A stretch of 64,000 bases of DNA from positions 1-64,000 of the forward strand of contig QANT01002236.1 in assembly GCA_003254885.1 (NCBI GenBank), given 5' to 3'. How positions within the stretch are numbered: the stretch's first letter is position 1; every line of letters begins with the position of its first letter. The position numbers and the translations under genes were made by a program. The notes beneath the pieces are model-generated. The model saw only the letters and a list, made by a program, of their open reading frames with translations. It was not told the origin of the DNA and did no database searches. This DNA comes from Purshia tridentata. Its lineage: Eukaryota; Streptophyta; Magnoliopsida; Rosales; Rosaceae. Shown here piece by piece: positions 11,701 to 23,840 of the stretch.

Positions 11701-13674
11701 GCACATTATTTCATACCTAATATGAAATTTTACTCAAATTGATATTAATAATTTCTTTAAATTTGCGAGTTTTCCTAAAAAATGATAAAAAATTTTATTT
11801 TAAACAAAAATTTTAAAATATCTCAAATTTAAAATCAAATCCTATAATTTTGTGAGCCTCAATCTAATTAGCAAATAAATACAAAAGTAAAAATTAAGAT
11901 TAATATTACTCGTTCATACAATTAACATTACTGGATGAACCCTTTACTCCTTAGATTGCGTTCCGAAAAGCAACGATGTTGAATTGACTGAAAATTGATC
12001 TACTAGAAGTATCTTGAAGACCACGTAATTGATGCATTAGTAGGTAGTTTTAAACCAGTAAACAAGTTGAATTAGTTGATCAACAAATTAGTAGTAAAAA
12101 GGGTTGAACTGAAGACTTGGTTCACTGGGATATTCAGCTGCTTTGAATTTGATTCCCAAGCTTGACTAATGAGTATTGAATTATATATGACTAGCTAGTC
12201 TCGAGTAATTTTTTGCATTTAATTTCCACACATAAAGAAACTAGAAAAGATGACAAATCAGACCCTAATTTGACGATAAATCCAAACAATACGATATATA
12301 TTACGACTGATTTTGGACTTTAATAGTAGAATATTGTAATAGTTTTTGAATTTTTTATGAACGCGTCTTTGAACATATATTCATTTTCATACTGTCATAT
12401 ATGTCTTCTGGAAACTATTTACAAAAATCAATCAACCAATCAACTTTGATTCCCCTAATTTAATTATATTTTGTAGTTCCTTTTTTTAATGAGAAAATGT
12501 TTACTTTTTTCTTCAAAATTGAAAAAAAAATTTTATGATGATCAGACTAAATGTGATTGTATGTTTTGACCACAAGTAATAATTTTTTTTCTTCTTGAAA
12601 TAATGTTTCTCCATGTTTTGAATGGATGGGATCATGGGAGTATTGGTAACAAATTAAAGCTACATGTAAAATCTTATTAATTTGCAAAGATCCTAATGTA
12701 AATTAATAGAATTTTTCAACGGTAGTTAGAGGAGGGTTAAATTGACCTCTATACTAAATGCACAATGTGATGATGATCACCTCAAATTACAAAGATTTGT
12801 TACTGAGAAAAAGGTTGGAAACTTCATAAAATGACCTATTGTAAATTTGTAATGGGATCTTGTATACAATTTTAACTATTTATTAAAGCTAAAAAAGTTG
12901 AGATTAAGACTGAATTGATAAAAATGTATACATTTATAGGAATTTAATTTGAGTATGTCAAAATAAAATTGACGTATATGATAATTTAATTAAAAAAGAA
13001 TGAAAGAGCCAAAATTTTCTAAAAACTAACACATGATAGAAAGAATAATACTTCTTAGGAAGAAAAGTAAAATAGAATACTACAACTCAAATTAAAAGAA
13101 GATTAATGAAAAGAGCTGAAAATGATTTGTTTGTTTATATTTGATGTAGCATAGTTTTTTATGCAAAATTATTACTCGGGCCAAAAGATGAGTGGCATAC
13201 GGCTATCAAAGTGGGACCTGTACATACAAGTCGCACAACAAAAAACTCATATTTTATGTGCAAATTACATGCATAATAATAATAATAAAATGAGAAAATC
13301 ACATCATCTTGGTCTATAGGCCATAGGAGCCTCCTTTCCGCTATGTTGACCCAAAAAGAATCCATCCAGTAACCACGTGGTGACAAGAAAAAGCAGCCCC
13401 CACAAAGCAGCAAACACTAAGAGCCAAAAAGCCCATTGAACCCATCTAGAAGACTTGGCTGCTAGTCTCAGATTTAAGAGGCTCACCTGCTAGCTAGCTC
13501 AGCCTTCTTCCTCTGCCTGCATGCTCTTCTAGAGGACCATGTAAATCATAGAGTCAGTACTCTCACACCGTCTTAAACTCTTAATCATATACTTTTCTGA
13601 TTAATTACTTCCTTTAGTACATTCCATCTAGAAGCCATCCCCATCTACCCCACCAAAACCCAATGATCTTATCT

Positions 13675-13684
13675 TATATATATA
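13675..13684 (+). promoter_or_regulatory. TATA box of the gene at 13788
   Basis: TATATATATA about 105 bases before the ATG at 13788, followed by a leader containing CAACA/ACCACC repeats. The spacing fits a leader of roughly 70-80 bases. Confidence 0.55.
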
Positions 13685-13787
13685 GAGTACTGCTTCCTCT
13701 CCCTCCAACAACATCAACAACCACCACAGTTTGATATTGATCTTCAAGTAGCTTCATTGCTTGTGATCTACATCTTTGTACCCCAAA

Positions 13788-14570
13788 ATGGTTGCCCAAG
13801 AAGAATTGCTACAACACAACGACAACGGCAACAACTACACAGAATGTGAACCCCAAGATCCATATGAAGCAGAGGAAACACTCTCTCTTTGCGATCTTCC
13901 TACACACAGTGACTCAGCCAATTGGGATGATCATGACTTTTCTAAAGACTATGATCAAACTCGAAGCTCGTCCTTCGATGATGAGGACAATTTCTTTGAG
14001 TTCTTCAGCGAAGACTTCACAGCCTCCACGTACCCATCAGCTGGAAAAGACATAATCTTCTGTGGAAAACTCATCCCCTACAAAGACTTTCCGGAGAAGA
14101 AATACCAGAACAACAACAACACCAGCCACCAACAAACCAACCCGAAAAGCATCACTTCATCGTCATCCAAAAAGGGTATCTTCCGATTTTGGAAGTCGTA
14201 CTCATTCCCCAAAACCACAACGAAGTGTTCGTCTAAAAGTGGAAAGGCAATGAATTCCACGACATCGAAAAGTAGCTATGTCTCTGTTTTGTCGAGTACT
14301 CCATCGAAGTCCAAGTGGTACTTGTTGATGTTTGGAATGGCGAGGTTTCCCACAGAGATGGAGCTGGGGGACATCAAAAGCAGGCAGAGCCGGCGGACCC
14401 CACCGACCATGTTCGGGTCGGGTTATGAAGGGAGTGATGGGCAAATGGGGAAGAAGGGTCTGCAGGGGAGGAGCAGAGCAAAGGCCAAGGGGTTGTGGGG
14501 GTTGCTGAGAGCTGTGGGGTGTAGGAGTCATCAGCCAAACGCCGTCGTAAAGGCAGCTTCATTTAGCTGA
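13788..14570 (+). CDS. Uncharacterised plant protein, paralogue of the gene at 1809
   Basis: Single-exon protein of 260 residues, starting at the first ATG (MVAQEELLQ). It shares with the leftward gene at 1809 the ordered blocks SLCDLP, NFFEFF, FCGKLIPY, MELGDIKSRQSRR and a basic tail, so both belong to one family. Specific to this copy are an Asn/Thr/Ser-rich centre and the block KWYLLMFGMARFP just before the MEL motif. The acidic N-terminal third (Asp, Glu, Ser) and basic C-terminal third suggest an intrinsically disordered protein. No signal peptide, no long hydrophobic segment and no catalytic signature are seen. Function unknown. A TATA box at 13675 supports the start. Two family members within 12 kb in opposite orientation suggest a local duplication. 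Confidence 0.85.
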   Translation: MVAQEELLQHNDNGNNYTECEPQDPYEAEETLSLCDLPTHSDSANWDDHDFSKDYDQTRSSSFDDEDNFFEFFSEDFTASTYPSAGKDIIFCGKLIPYKDFPEKKYQNNNNTSHQQTNPKSITSSSSKKGIFRFWKSYSFPKTTTKCSSKSGKAMNSTTSKSSYVSVLSSTPSKSKWYLLMFGMARFPTEMELGDIKSRQSRRTPPTMFGSGYEGSDGQMGKKGLQGRSRAKAKGLWGLLRAVGCRSHQPNAVVKAASFS

Positions 14571-16034
14571 GTACACGTGGCGGTGGCTGGCCTTGGCTTG
14601 CAAGCCAAGTTTGACCATGGGATTGCGATTGTCTTCTTATTGGGGGTTTGTATACAGGGGAGGGTAGAAGAAGAAAATCATAAGGGGAGATGTTAGAGAC
14701 TCTCTCGATGACATTTTTGGAATATTGGGTTCGATTTTTTGTAACTTCTTTTTTTGAAGGAAATCAATATGATACTAAATTAGAGAATATATGATTATGA
14801 TTAGCTTTTCTTCCATATCTGTCTAGCAATGGTGATTGATTAGGGCATGATTAGAGTGTGCCTATTCGGTTTTCTTATCTAATTTTCTATGAACAATAAG
14901 CAAAATTATATATCGTAGCAATACATGATCAATATTATACTTCTGAATAGATGTTGTAACTTGTATGTGTTTTTATAATATAAGAAGAGATAAGAATTTA
15001 GACATTTCATTCAAAATTAATTGGTTATCCGTAAGAAATAAAATGCTAACATATCACCTATTATGTCATTTAGACCCACTAGCACAAAAGCACAAAATGT
15101 TTTATTTTGCATTTACTCATCACATATTTAGAATCTTCTCAATTTATTAAGATGCTATAAAAGTCCTGCATTCTGCATTTTGTCCGTACTGTACTACTAT
15201 GTGTTCCATACTTGATGTAAAGATATTTGCACCAATTAATAAAATAAAACAAACGTGAAGCCCAATTAAGGGGTTTAAAAGATTTACAGACAACGCGTTA
15301 TGTGTGCTTAAATATGCTAAATAAGAATTATAATAATATTATAATATAATTAAATAAACATAAAGTTAGTGGTTTTCATGTCCTCGAATATAGTTACGCC
15401 AAGTAGCCTTAAATTAATTATAAATACATTTTTAATTTTTAAAAGAGAGAATTTCAATTTAGGCAATGAGAGAAAAATGCCGGCCCTACTAGTCATTTTC
15501 CCTTGTAAGTTCCTTTCTAGAACTAACGACTATAGAAGTTTAGAACAGTAAAAAAAGAAGGTATTGGGTCCCAGTTCTCAGGGATCCTATAATCTATATT
15601 ATCATAAGAAAAAATAAAACTAGAAATATAATAGACTAAAGTCAACCAAAAAACAAATCAGAAAAATATAAGTCAACCATGAAGATACATATATAATGCC
15701 TTTCTCTATTACTTTTTATTTTATTTTTTATATTACTTTAATCTCAGATTAAAAAAAAAAATTTTATTTTTAGTAATTGTTGGTCCCAAGGCTTAACAAA
15801 ACAGCCTAAAAAGAAACAATAATGGGTACAAGGACTTTAGTCATGGGCCGTAGAGGATAACGCATTACAAGTATGTTACCAAAACTCTCTTTCTGATATT
15901 ACAAACTAATTTTCAATGTCTGTTCTGTAATAAGCTTAAATGAGTACATCAAAACTGTGAATAATTATCAAATGGGATCAAAATTTGCTCAGTGAAACTG
16001 ATAAAAGGCCCAGAAATTGATCATTTTGAACAAT
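14571..16034. other. AT-rich spacer, two 3' flanks
   Basis: This lies between the 3' ends of the rightward gene at 13788 and the leftward NOC2 gene. It contains their 3' UTRs and otherwise unremarkable AT-rich DNA. No gene or repeat with clear ends was seen. Confidence 0.6.
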
Positions 16035-18732
16035 TTAGCATTCAACGGTTTCTTTTATCCTCTTCTCTGCTTCTCTGCTGCTACAATCAGTAGACACATT
16101 GCCTTTTGTTTTCTCTGAATGTCTACCATCAACACCCTGAGTGACCCTGTCATTTTGAGGCTCTTGTATTTTCTTTTGAGCTTTCTTTTTAATTTCCTCG
16201 GCTTTAGAGAACTGCAGCAAGTACCATTACAAGAATTAAAAATTAAGAGAGTTCGCAAAACATGTCTTTCTACAACCGAACATTGGCCAAAACAAATTTA
16301 GTAAGAAACTAGCACAAATGCACAATTATGTGTTCAGTTAAAAAAATTAAAAATAAAGTGGGGGCTGGGATAGTTCAATCAGCTCATTAAAAGCTGAAAG
16401 TTCATTGTTGATTTGATTCTGCCTAATGTCATTATGCAATCGCTAGACTACCCCCATAGTTAACATTCAAGGTGCCATACCCAGCCAAGAAAAAAAAGTT
16501 AGAAAAAGAGAACACAAATAAGGTTAGGTGTGTTGCACCTTTTCAATCAAAGCCGAATTTCTAGAAGCAGCCTTGTCCATGATGCTTTTATAATATTGTG
16601 TAAATGGAGTATTGCCACTGTGCTTTTCAAGCTGCATGTTAACCATTCAACAGATCAAAAACAAGTTACATTTACCAGATCCCAGAAAAGTTGACTGTAA
16701 GAGTGCAAACCTGAAGAAATGATTCTACAGATTGTTGATCTTTTGGTGAAAAAGGCACCTCATCTCTCTTCTTTCGCACAAATTCAATGTTTTGCTCCAC
16801 CTGCAGTGCAAAAATCATAGCTTTTCTTGTCACATCACAAAGACTATAACTAATCCAATTACTGAGGTTATCAGGCATGGATTCTTAAAAACAGCGTAGC
16901 ATGGAGTTATTCCTATTGAGTGGGCGACAAAAATTAGGGAGGGTTTGGAGTTGATTCTTCACATTACAGAAAAAAGTAAATAAATTAGTGATTTTCATTC
17001 AGCCTGATACATCTGGACAATAAAAGTCCCCTAACTATAACAGGATTGGCATGGAACTCCTTAATCTGAAATGTTCAAATATTGCAGACCAATTTACCAT
17101 ATAACTGTTATATTCAAGTTTTCATCACACAAAACTTTGGAACTTACGATTGTAAAGGTTGACCAGTACAGACTGAATTTCTACTTGAGAGCCATAATAT
17201 TGGGACTGCACGGCATCCCTAAAGTTTCTAATGAGCTAAAGCCTTCAAGCATATCTTTTTTCAGAAGGAAGCTAGTAGATAAGACAGCTATGTCTCAAGT
17301 GGGCATACATCTAAAAAATTCATTCCTTTGTCGAGAAGAGAGATTAGTTGTACCTGATCAATAAAACGCTTTGTTACACGCCTGAAACTCTCTATAGTAT
17401 TTATCTCATGAAACTTCCTCAGGCGGATAAGTGGAATAGTAGCCAGATCAGGAAACGTAATATGATGGCTCCACTGAGCAAAGTGCTCTGAAAGCAATTC
17501 AATAGCAGATATAACGCACTGTTCTTGGAAGTTCCTTGATTTTATCCAATGCTTTGGCAACTGTAACAAAAAATATTTAATCAAAATAATAACCAAAACA
17601 CAAAGATCTTTTGCTATACAGAATTAATTAATGCCAGCAACCAACTTGAGAGTATTGAATTGCATAGTGATGCTAATAAGTAAATCAGAGAGAATTGCAT
17701 AACCCAATTGCAAGAATATGTTTTATCAGTAACATTACTGAATCCTAACCTGTACTGAACATAGAATATTGAATTCTTTTCCAGGTTTCCTGCCATCCTT
17801 GCCGATTTTATATTCCAAAATATCCAACACCAAAGGGGCAACAGGAATGAAAATACCACTGGAAGAAGAGAGATGATTCAACCACTGAATGCATTTGATT
17901 CTTAAAGGCAAATATCTTGGTCCAGGAAACAAGACAGCCACCCCATTTATAATCTGAGTGATCATAAAAAGCAACGGCTGAAGATCATAATCATGTATGT
18001 AAGCTGATATAAACATAACCCAGAGATCAAGGCAACTAGTGTATTGCCAACTGCATATCTTCTTGACAGCTTCCTGCACAGAAAAATTCAAGCAGAAGTT
18101 CAAAGAATGTCACCTCTACATATGAAGCATAATGATTTCTCATTAAATACATACACACACACACACACATAAACTTTTAACTTGAAAGAACAACAAAGTT
18201 TCTGTCTGAACTTAATGAAACAAGCAGCGAAGAAGATTTTACTAATGTCATACCTTCTTTTTTATTCGTAGACCCTGCTGCAGTATGTTAGAAAGTTGTT
18301 GGATAGACACCAATGCTTTGCTAGATGCTTTTTGCGGATCCACAGAGCATAGCTCAACAAAGGAGTTTCTTAGAAATTGTATGTGTTGAAATAGAACAGG
18401 CTCCACAAATTGGCACCGACCAATGAAGGATTTATACGTATTAACAAAGCAGGTATCAAAGCAATCAGAGCGAAACACAGAAGCTACGTCTCGTATGATG
18501 AGAAAGGATAGAGATGATATAGTCCCTCTCCCTGTTGCCCACAAATGAACAGCAATCTGCATATTCAATTAAGTGTTAGACATGAATCACATGACTTGGC
18601 ATGACATGAGATTGACATACAACAGAAATCATTTGGCTGTATAGTAATGGGTATGACTAGCACTATAAAGATCACTCAAACTAGTAAGTTCCAGCTATAA
18701 ATAAACTATGTTAGTGTGTGTGTGTGTGTGTG

Positions 18733-18766
<34 letters not shown>

Positions 18767-21622
18767 CTCCATATATATATAAACAAATGCATAAAAATAA
18801 ACACCTATATAAAGAATGATTTGGTGTTAATACCAATGCCAATGAAAAATGCTTAAACAAATGCGCAAATACTAACTGTGTAAAAAATCTATAACGATTT
18901 GACGTTAACACCAATGTCAATGGACAATGCTTCATATATTGATTAAATGTTTCTGTACATATATGCAACTTGGACTATCTTGTGATTCATTTGGAAATAC
19001 CTTGATAAGTCTGCGGAGCAAAGAAGGAAAAGCAACAAAAAATGTCAAAGAAGCTCTGATCCGTGCTAAGGAGAAGACCAATATCTCAGAATCATTAAAC
19101 TGATTCAGGAGAAAAAGTGTACTTCTCAGATAAGATTTTATCAGTGGCTTAAGATTATTCCATTGTGAATTCTTCTTCAATTCCAAATTTTTCTCTTTCC
19201 TGCAATTGGAGCTTGATATGCCCATTATCCCCCTAAATATATTATCAGCCTCATTAAGAATGAACATCACTATCTTGCAAAAGGTTTCACTGTTCTGAAT
19301 TCCATGGCATGAATCTACATCAACAACCCTGGTTGATTCAGCTCCATAGTGGCATGCAGCCCGATACCCATTTAGTAGACTTGTAAGTGCAGACACACTT
19401 TGATGCTTTGTGACTAGTTGACACCAATAATCAATGGCAGAGCTGGTCATCAACTTTCCACCATTAAAGTTAACTCCATCTGCATTCTCTGGCTGCATAT
19501 CATCATCACTTGCCTCACCCTCATCAACATCCTGTCACATGCAAGTGCATAATTGGGGTAAAAAAAGAAATCAGACAGCCAAACGAGATGACAGACATAA
19601 AGTAGCTTTAGAAATTAGAATATCTATATATATATATATATATTATAAGAAAAGTGGCTTTAGAATACAAACAGCAGATGTCTATAAATGGAACTCAAAA
19701 ATGATGCTCATCCACTTCATACATCACTCCTAAACCCTGATGGGGAAATTAAAAAGGAATTTCCTTTGGTAACAATTTTATAGAGGAAATTTCATTCACC
19801 ACAGCATGTCATGTCAGGGTTGTGACCATGCAAAGTACTGAAATTGGAGTGCAATAAATTAGTTGACCACTAGTGTCTAATTACAATATTTTGATATTCA
19901 CCAGTCTACAGAGCTGCATTTTCTGACAATGAAACTGCAGAATTCTGTGAACCAATTAAGCAGTTTTCACCATATAATCTTATATCATGTTCGACATAAG
20001 TCAAAATAGAGGCCATACACCAACAGCAGATAAACCTAATGTAGACTCACCCTTACTCAAATATTTCTACATAGATCTCCATAGGATATCAATTGTCAGG
20101 ATAGATATTACTTACATCTTTGTTTCTGAACTGTTTAGACCCCTTATCATAGCTTTCCAGAAAGTTAGAAAATTCTGGATCCTGAAATTTTTCCAAGCAA
20201 ACATGATCATCAGAAAATGGGAAAAATTTATAATACGAGGTGGAGTAAGATGGTGGGTAGCATGACCAAAATTGGATGGTAATAGGAGCACTCTTCTTTA
20301 AAATATGTACTTGAAAATAATAACCCTGGCCATTACCTTTTCCTTCAATTTGTCTAATTGTTCTGTTTTCTTGGCAAGTTCTGATTGCATTTCCCTGTTC
20401 TGAACAGATAAACCACTACTACAACTACAAAAGTTGCCTGCATACAAATTTTATAATAATATTAAAGGAGGGAGAAGAAAATAAAATTTGATATTATAAT
20501 GATATAAAATACGGAAATGGTAGTAATGCCCTCACCTTCTTGAGAATTCTCCATTTCACTATGAGCAAGATGCAGACCACTTGAGTCCTAAACATAAATC
20601 AAAAGATAATAATGATAATAATATAAATCCAAAGAAATCCCACTACAAGTGACTGAAGTTAAGAAGAGTTTCCAGGAAAATGTATTCTTCAATACCTCTG
20701 AAAGATACCCGTCACTGTCTGAATCATCTCCGAATAAATCACTGTCATCTTCACTGAATATCACATCAAGAGGCGAGACTTCTATGTATTCACTTTCAGT
20801 ATTTCTGGAACAAAATTTAAAAATTAATGTGTCTGCAATCCTTATAATAATGTTCCACATATTAATATTATCAAACTTGTAATGTCATTAAAGAAAAAAC
20901 ATAAAATGGAAATACTACATAGTGAATTTTAAAAACACATAGGCTCCATTTGTTTCAGTGGAAAATAGTTCAACGGGAAAGTTTTCTGGATTGCAATTTT
21001 TTCTGATGTTTAATATCTGCCAGATATCTTATCTACTGCTGGAAAACTCGGCCTCCGAAGTTCTATCCTCCATCCAAACGACCAGAAGCTTATTGGGAGA
21101 AAAAATAATAATAATAAAAAGACGAGGAGAGGAAGACACAAGTATATAACATATTATGATTATATGACAAATGACGCCTCTTCTTACCTTCCATTAGGCA
21201 ACTCTATTGCATCCTTCTTTTGTTCCTTAGCACTATCATTCCCATCTCCTACAACAATTGAATTAACATTTTTCCATTACAAAAATCATAGAAATAAGAA
21301 ACAACCTCCAAATAAGGAGAAAGAAACACTACACATGGTTAAAACCAACAAAACCCAAAACTGCATGCATTCAAAAACAAAGGCTTTCACATGTGCATAC
21401 ACCATGTTAATCATGTATAAACTCTGAAAACAATGTATAAACCCAATAGTAAAAACAGACTAGTAGAAGCAAGTGCTCTTTCTTATCAAAGTCTCAAACT
21501 TTCAATAGCTTACTCTTAGAAGTTTTCTTTTTGAACTTAGAATTCAACTTGCGGTTTCTTCTGAGCACAGACTGAAGATTCTTCTTCGAAAACTTCCTGG
21601 CCTTCTTCCCCAGTTTCCCCAT
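16035..21622 (-). CDS. NOC2: Nucleolar complex protein 2 (NOC2/REBELOTE family)
   Basis: Thirteen coding exons in transcript order: 21514-21622, 21188-21248, 20696-20804, 20536-20587, 20337-20437, 20116-20181, 19001-19531, 18254-18556, 17750-18073, 17354-17560, 16711-16800, 16539-16631, 16035-16211. All joins keep frame with GT-AG ends; the product is 740 residues. The N-terminus is highly basic (MGKLGKKARKFSKKN), a nucleolar-type signal. Next come an acidic stretch (EDDSDLFGDDSDSDG) and helical repeat-like segments. The Noc2 domain covers roughly residues 344-650 (motifs VHLWATGRG, PVLFQHIQFLRNSF, LPLRIKCIQWLN). A Lys-rich tail follows. Noc2 pairs with Noc1/Noc3 to move pre-60S ribosomes through the nucleolus. 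The N-terminal and acidic regions feel closer to Arabidopsis REBELOTE than to its sister NOC2; that is from memory and should be tested by tree. Confidence 0.93.
16361..16498 (+). mobile_element. Possible tRNA-derived SINE remnant
   Basis: In the last intron of the NOC2 gene and opposite to its direction. The 5' end GGGGCTGGGATAGTTCAATC resembles a tRNA 5' half with an A box. TTTGATTCTGCC about 45 bases on resembles a B box, and the segment ends in an A-rich tail (AAGAAAAAAAA). No target duplication could be fixed. The A/B spacing and tail support a SINE; the poor B box leaves doubt. Confidence 0.4.
18713..18764. repeat. Compound (GT)n-(GA)n microsatellite
   Basis: About 21 bases of GT repeat followed by 29 bases of GA repeat, in a NOC2 intron. 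A (CA)n tract lies in a neighbouring intron near 18150-18167 and a (TA)n tract near 19621-19642. Confidence 0.93.
20941..21090. mobile_element. Possible MITE remnant in NOC2 intron 2
   Basis: The words GGCTCCATTTGTTTC and GGAAAATAG, followed by TTTTCTGG, resemble one end of a common plant MITE whose ends read GGCTCC.TTTGTTTC. The opposite end is not clear, although CCATCCAAACGACC near 21070-21085 could be a degraded partner. Offered as a weak call. Confidence 0.3.
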
Positions 21623-23243
21623 TTCGCATACAAACTTGAATACAAACACATCAACTTCAGTAAGCAACTACAACCTCCAAACACAAATAAATAAATAAAA
21701 TTATATATATATATATGAATGTGTTGTATATGTGCCTCTGCTTACGTATCGTCTACAATGGAAGCTCAAAGCTGCTGCTGCTGCTTCTGCTCAGGCGCCT
21801 CAAACAGTTACAACATACACACTTCCCTCGTTTAACCTGATTCGAAACGACAACGTTGTGAGCCGATTAAAGTGGGAGAGAGGAGGGACCGGGCCCCTTG
21901 ATCTGAGACCGGCCCGTTAAAAGGCTGAGGCCAGCCCAAAAGTCACCCAAACCGAGTAGACCGAAAAGAAATGGGTCAGCAGCGGCTGGCACAACCGCAA
22001 ACCGAGCCCTCGGTTGACCGATGGTTTGGTACCAAACCGACCTACCCTGACCGATGCCCACCCCTGCTAAATTGTGGGTGATAGTGAAAAAAATATATTA
22101 GAATTACGATAAATTGAAATTATAAACATAATTAATTAACTAATTAAGCATATTTGTGTTTAAAAAAATTAGGTTATTATAGTAATTACCAAAATTCTTA
22201 TTTATGTAGGCGTCATGTCAGTTTTTTAATGGACTAATAAATGAAATTGACGGAACTTGCCTTATAAAAGTCATTTGTAAAATTTGAAAAACAAAATTGA
22301 AAAATTTAACTTTAAGAGAAACAAAGTAAGAATTGAAGCTAATTCTAAAAGATATTTTCGTGAATAAGTCTTAAGTTTATATTTTTCCATATCAAATTGG
22401 TATTAATTAAATTCTCATTGACCTATTTGTAATATAAAGAGTTTTATTGATTTATTTGTAAAAGCCTTTTATTTTTTCTAATTAAAACTTTTTAAAGAAT
22501 TTTTTATTGACACCAAACACATGCATTTGAATGAGAACCAAACGAGTCGAGCAAATTTTATTACTACACGAATCAAACGCCATAATAGTTTATAAGTTAT
22601 TTTCTTAGTACCATTCTCAACTTTTCTAACTACTTGAATGAGAATTTTTCTCACTTTTTGACATTCTCAAACCAAATAGGACCTAAAACTAAGAGTTTGA
22701 AGAGTGGTTTTTTTTTTTTTTGTTTGTCAAGAGAGTCTTAAGAGCATGGTTTAGCAAAATAGGCATTAACTGCAAGCAAATGTCAATAAAGCTAAAGAAC
22801 AAAGGTCACAGGGGAAAAAATTGAAATTATTAAAAAGAAAAAAACTGGGTTGCAGACACTGTTTGAGCTTTAATTAACAGCCAATATTAGGATTGCAGAG
22901 GGCTTTTGCAATCTGGCCTGCTTAGTATACACGAGCCGAAACCAAAATTAAGGTTGTATCATCTTTTTTACATTTTCAAGAATACATGAAGTGAATGAGA
23001 AGTTGAGAACCCACAAATTAAAATTCATATCAGCAAAAATGGGTTAAAAATGGTGTTTAAATTAGACACCTCAGTTTTTAACAAGTAACGCAGTATGATC
23101 AAGCAAATGAGAAAAAGAAAAAACAAAAGAAAGAAATAAATAAGGTCCAATGCTATGGGAGGTCTTGTTTGTCAGTGCTGGTAATTATCAACTTTATTAA
23201 CTGAGATTTGTTCTTCTCCAACAATGGTTGAGTAATTTACTAA
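21623..23243. other. NOC2 promoter region and AT-rich spacer
   Basis: The first 330 bases are the upstream region of the leftward NOC2 gene, with a (TA)n tract near 21700-21715. AGCCCA at 21933-21938 reads as a site II box (TGGGCT) on the gene's strand, and GGGCCC/GGCCC words lie near 21892-21915. Beyond it are a hAT-like fragment (listed) and AT-rich DNA up to the defensin-like gene. A segment near 22500-22685, ending in CCAAATAGG, may be another decayed MITE. Confidence 0.55.
21952..22066 (-). mobile_element. hAT-like MITE fragment
   Basis: Read on the minus strand from 22066, the fragment begins CAGGGGTGGGCATCGGTC, the form taken by terminal repeats of many plant hAT MITEs. It continues with CGGTTTG-rich sequence including a GGTTTGGTACCAAACC palindrome, typical of these elements. 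No matching second terminus is seen, so it looks truncated. Its inner edge falls near where the duplicated NOC2 upstream segment (see 23841) stops matching. Confidence 0.5.
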
Positions 23244-23474
23244 TCAATGATAATTACAAACACAAATCTGTCCACCAGTAATAGGCACGTCCTTACATTC
23301 AGCAGATATAAGCTTTTCCCCATATGCCTTTTTGCATTTGTTGGTGCAGTCAGGTTGAGAACACTCTATCACAATTTTAACACCAAAAGCAGGCTCTGGT
23401 ATTGCACCCATCAACACCACCAAGCCAATGATCAGTACACCCATGCATTTCAACACTACTCTCCCTTCACCCAT
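23244..23474 (-). CDS. Secreted defensin-like (CS alpha-beta) cysteine-rich peptide
   Basis: A 76-residue precursor starting at the ATG at 23474 (MGEGRVV); MGVLI ten residues further in is a possible alternative start. A hydrophobic segment (GVLIIGLVVLMGAIP) followed by PAFG forms a signal peptide. The mature part has six cysteines ordered C-x4-C-x3-C-x12-C-x10-C-x-C, with the CxxxC and CxC pairs of the cysteine-stabilised alpha-beta fold; the usual outer fourth disulphide of classic defensins is absent. Such DEFL peptides act in the apoplast in defence or as pollen-pistil and other signals; which applies here cannot be read. The gene has no intron, although many relatives have one after the signal peptide. 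A TATA box lies at 23543. Confidence 0.8.
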   Translation of the reverse strand: MGEGRVVLKCMGVLIIGLVVLMGAIPEPAFGVKIVIECSQPDCTNKCKKAYGEKLISAECKDVPITGGQICVCNYH

Positions 23475-23542
23475 TGGAAATATATGCAAAATTACAAACC
23501 CAAATGCTTTCGATATATGTGGTATGAAAAAATATGGTGATT

Positions 23543-23554
23543 CTATATATATAG
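23543..23554 (-). promoter_or_regulatory. TATA box of the defensin-like gene
   Basis: CTATATATATAG, about 70-80 bases before the ATG at 23474. It is symmetrical, so it gives no direction by itself; its placement fits the leftward gene. Confidence 0.5.
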
Positions 23555-23840
23555 TGACTGCTAAGCAAGAATTTTTTGAGAAAACTAAATTGTTTTAATT
23601 CTATTCATTAATGTGATATCATTTGCAAATCAATGAAAATTCTCTCTTTTATCACATTTTATTCTCTCATTTATCACAATTTTCTTATTTATTCTATAAA
23701 ATATTATTTAAACACTTTCCTTTTTAACAAAAAAAAAAAAAAGTCTGAGCAACAGCGATTGATGCATTGGCCTTGTTAATATTTGAGTTTGTTTTGTACT
23801 CAAATTATGTGAACCGGCCACGTAAGTGGTGAATTCTAAA

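Larger units (their letters stand above)
8661..13674. other. 5-kb AT-rich spacer
   Basis: No gene was found. The region carries an AT microsatellite (9523-9548), a short tandem duplication (11454-11700) and many A/T homopolymers. Around 10090-10180 a patch with several GGGCC-type words looks like a decayed transposon end, but I could not define termini. The last few hundred bases are the upstream region of the gene at 13788. Confidence 0.6.

Noticed and set aside
13304-13486. Minus-strand open frame of 60 codons with a striking hydrophobic segment (WAFWLLVFAALWGLLFLV)
   Set aside because: It begins with GTG; the only ATG is six codons before the stop. The first bases, CAG|GTGAGC, look more like a splice donor. 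There is no transcript evidence in the sequence.
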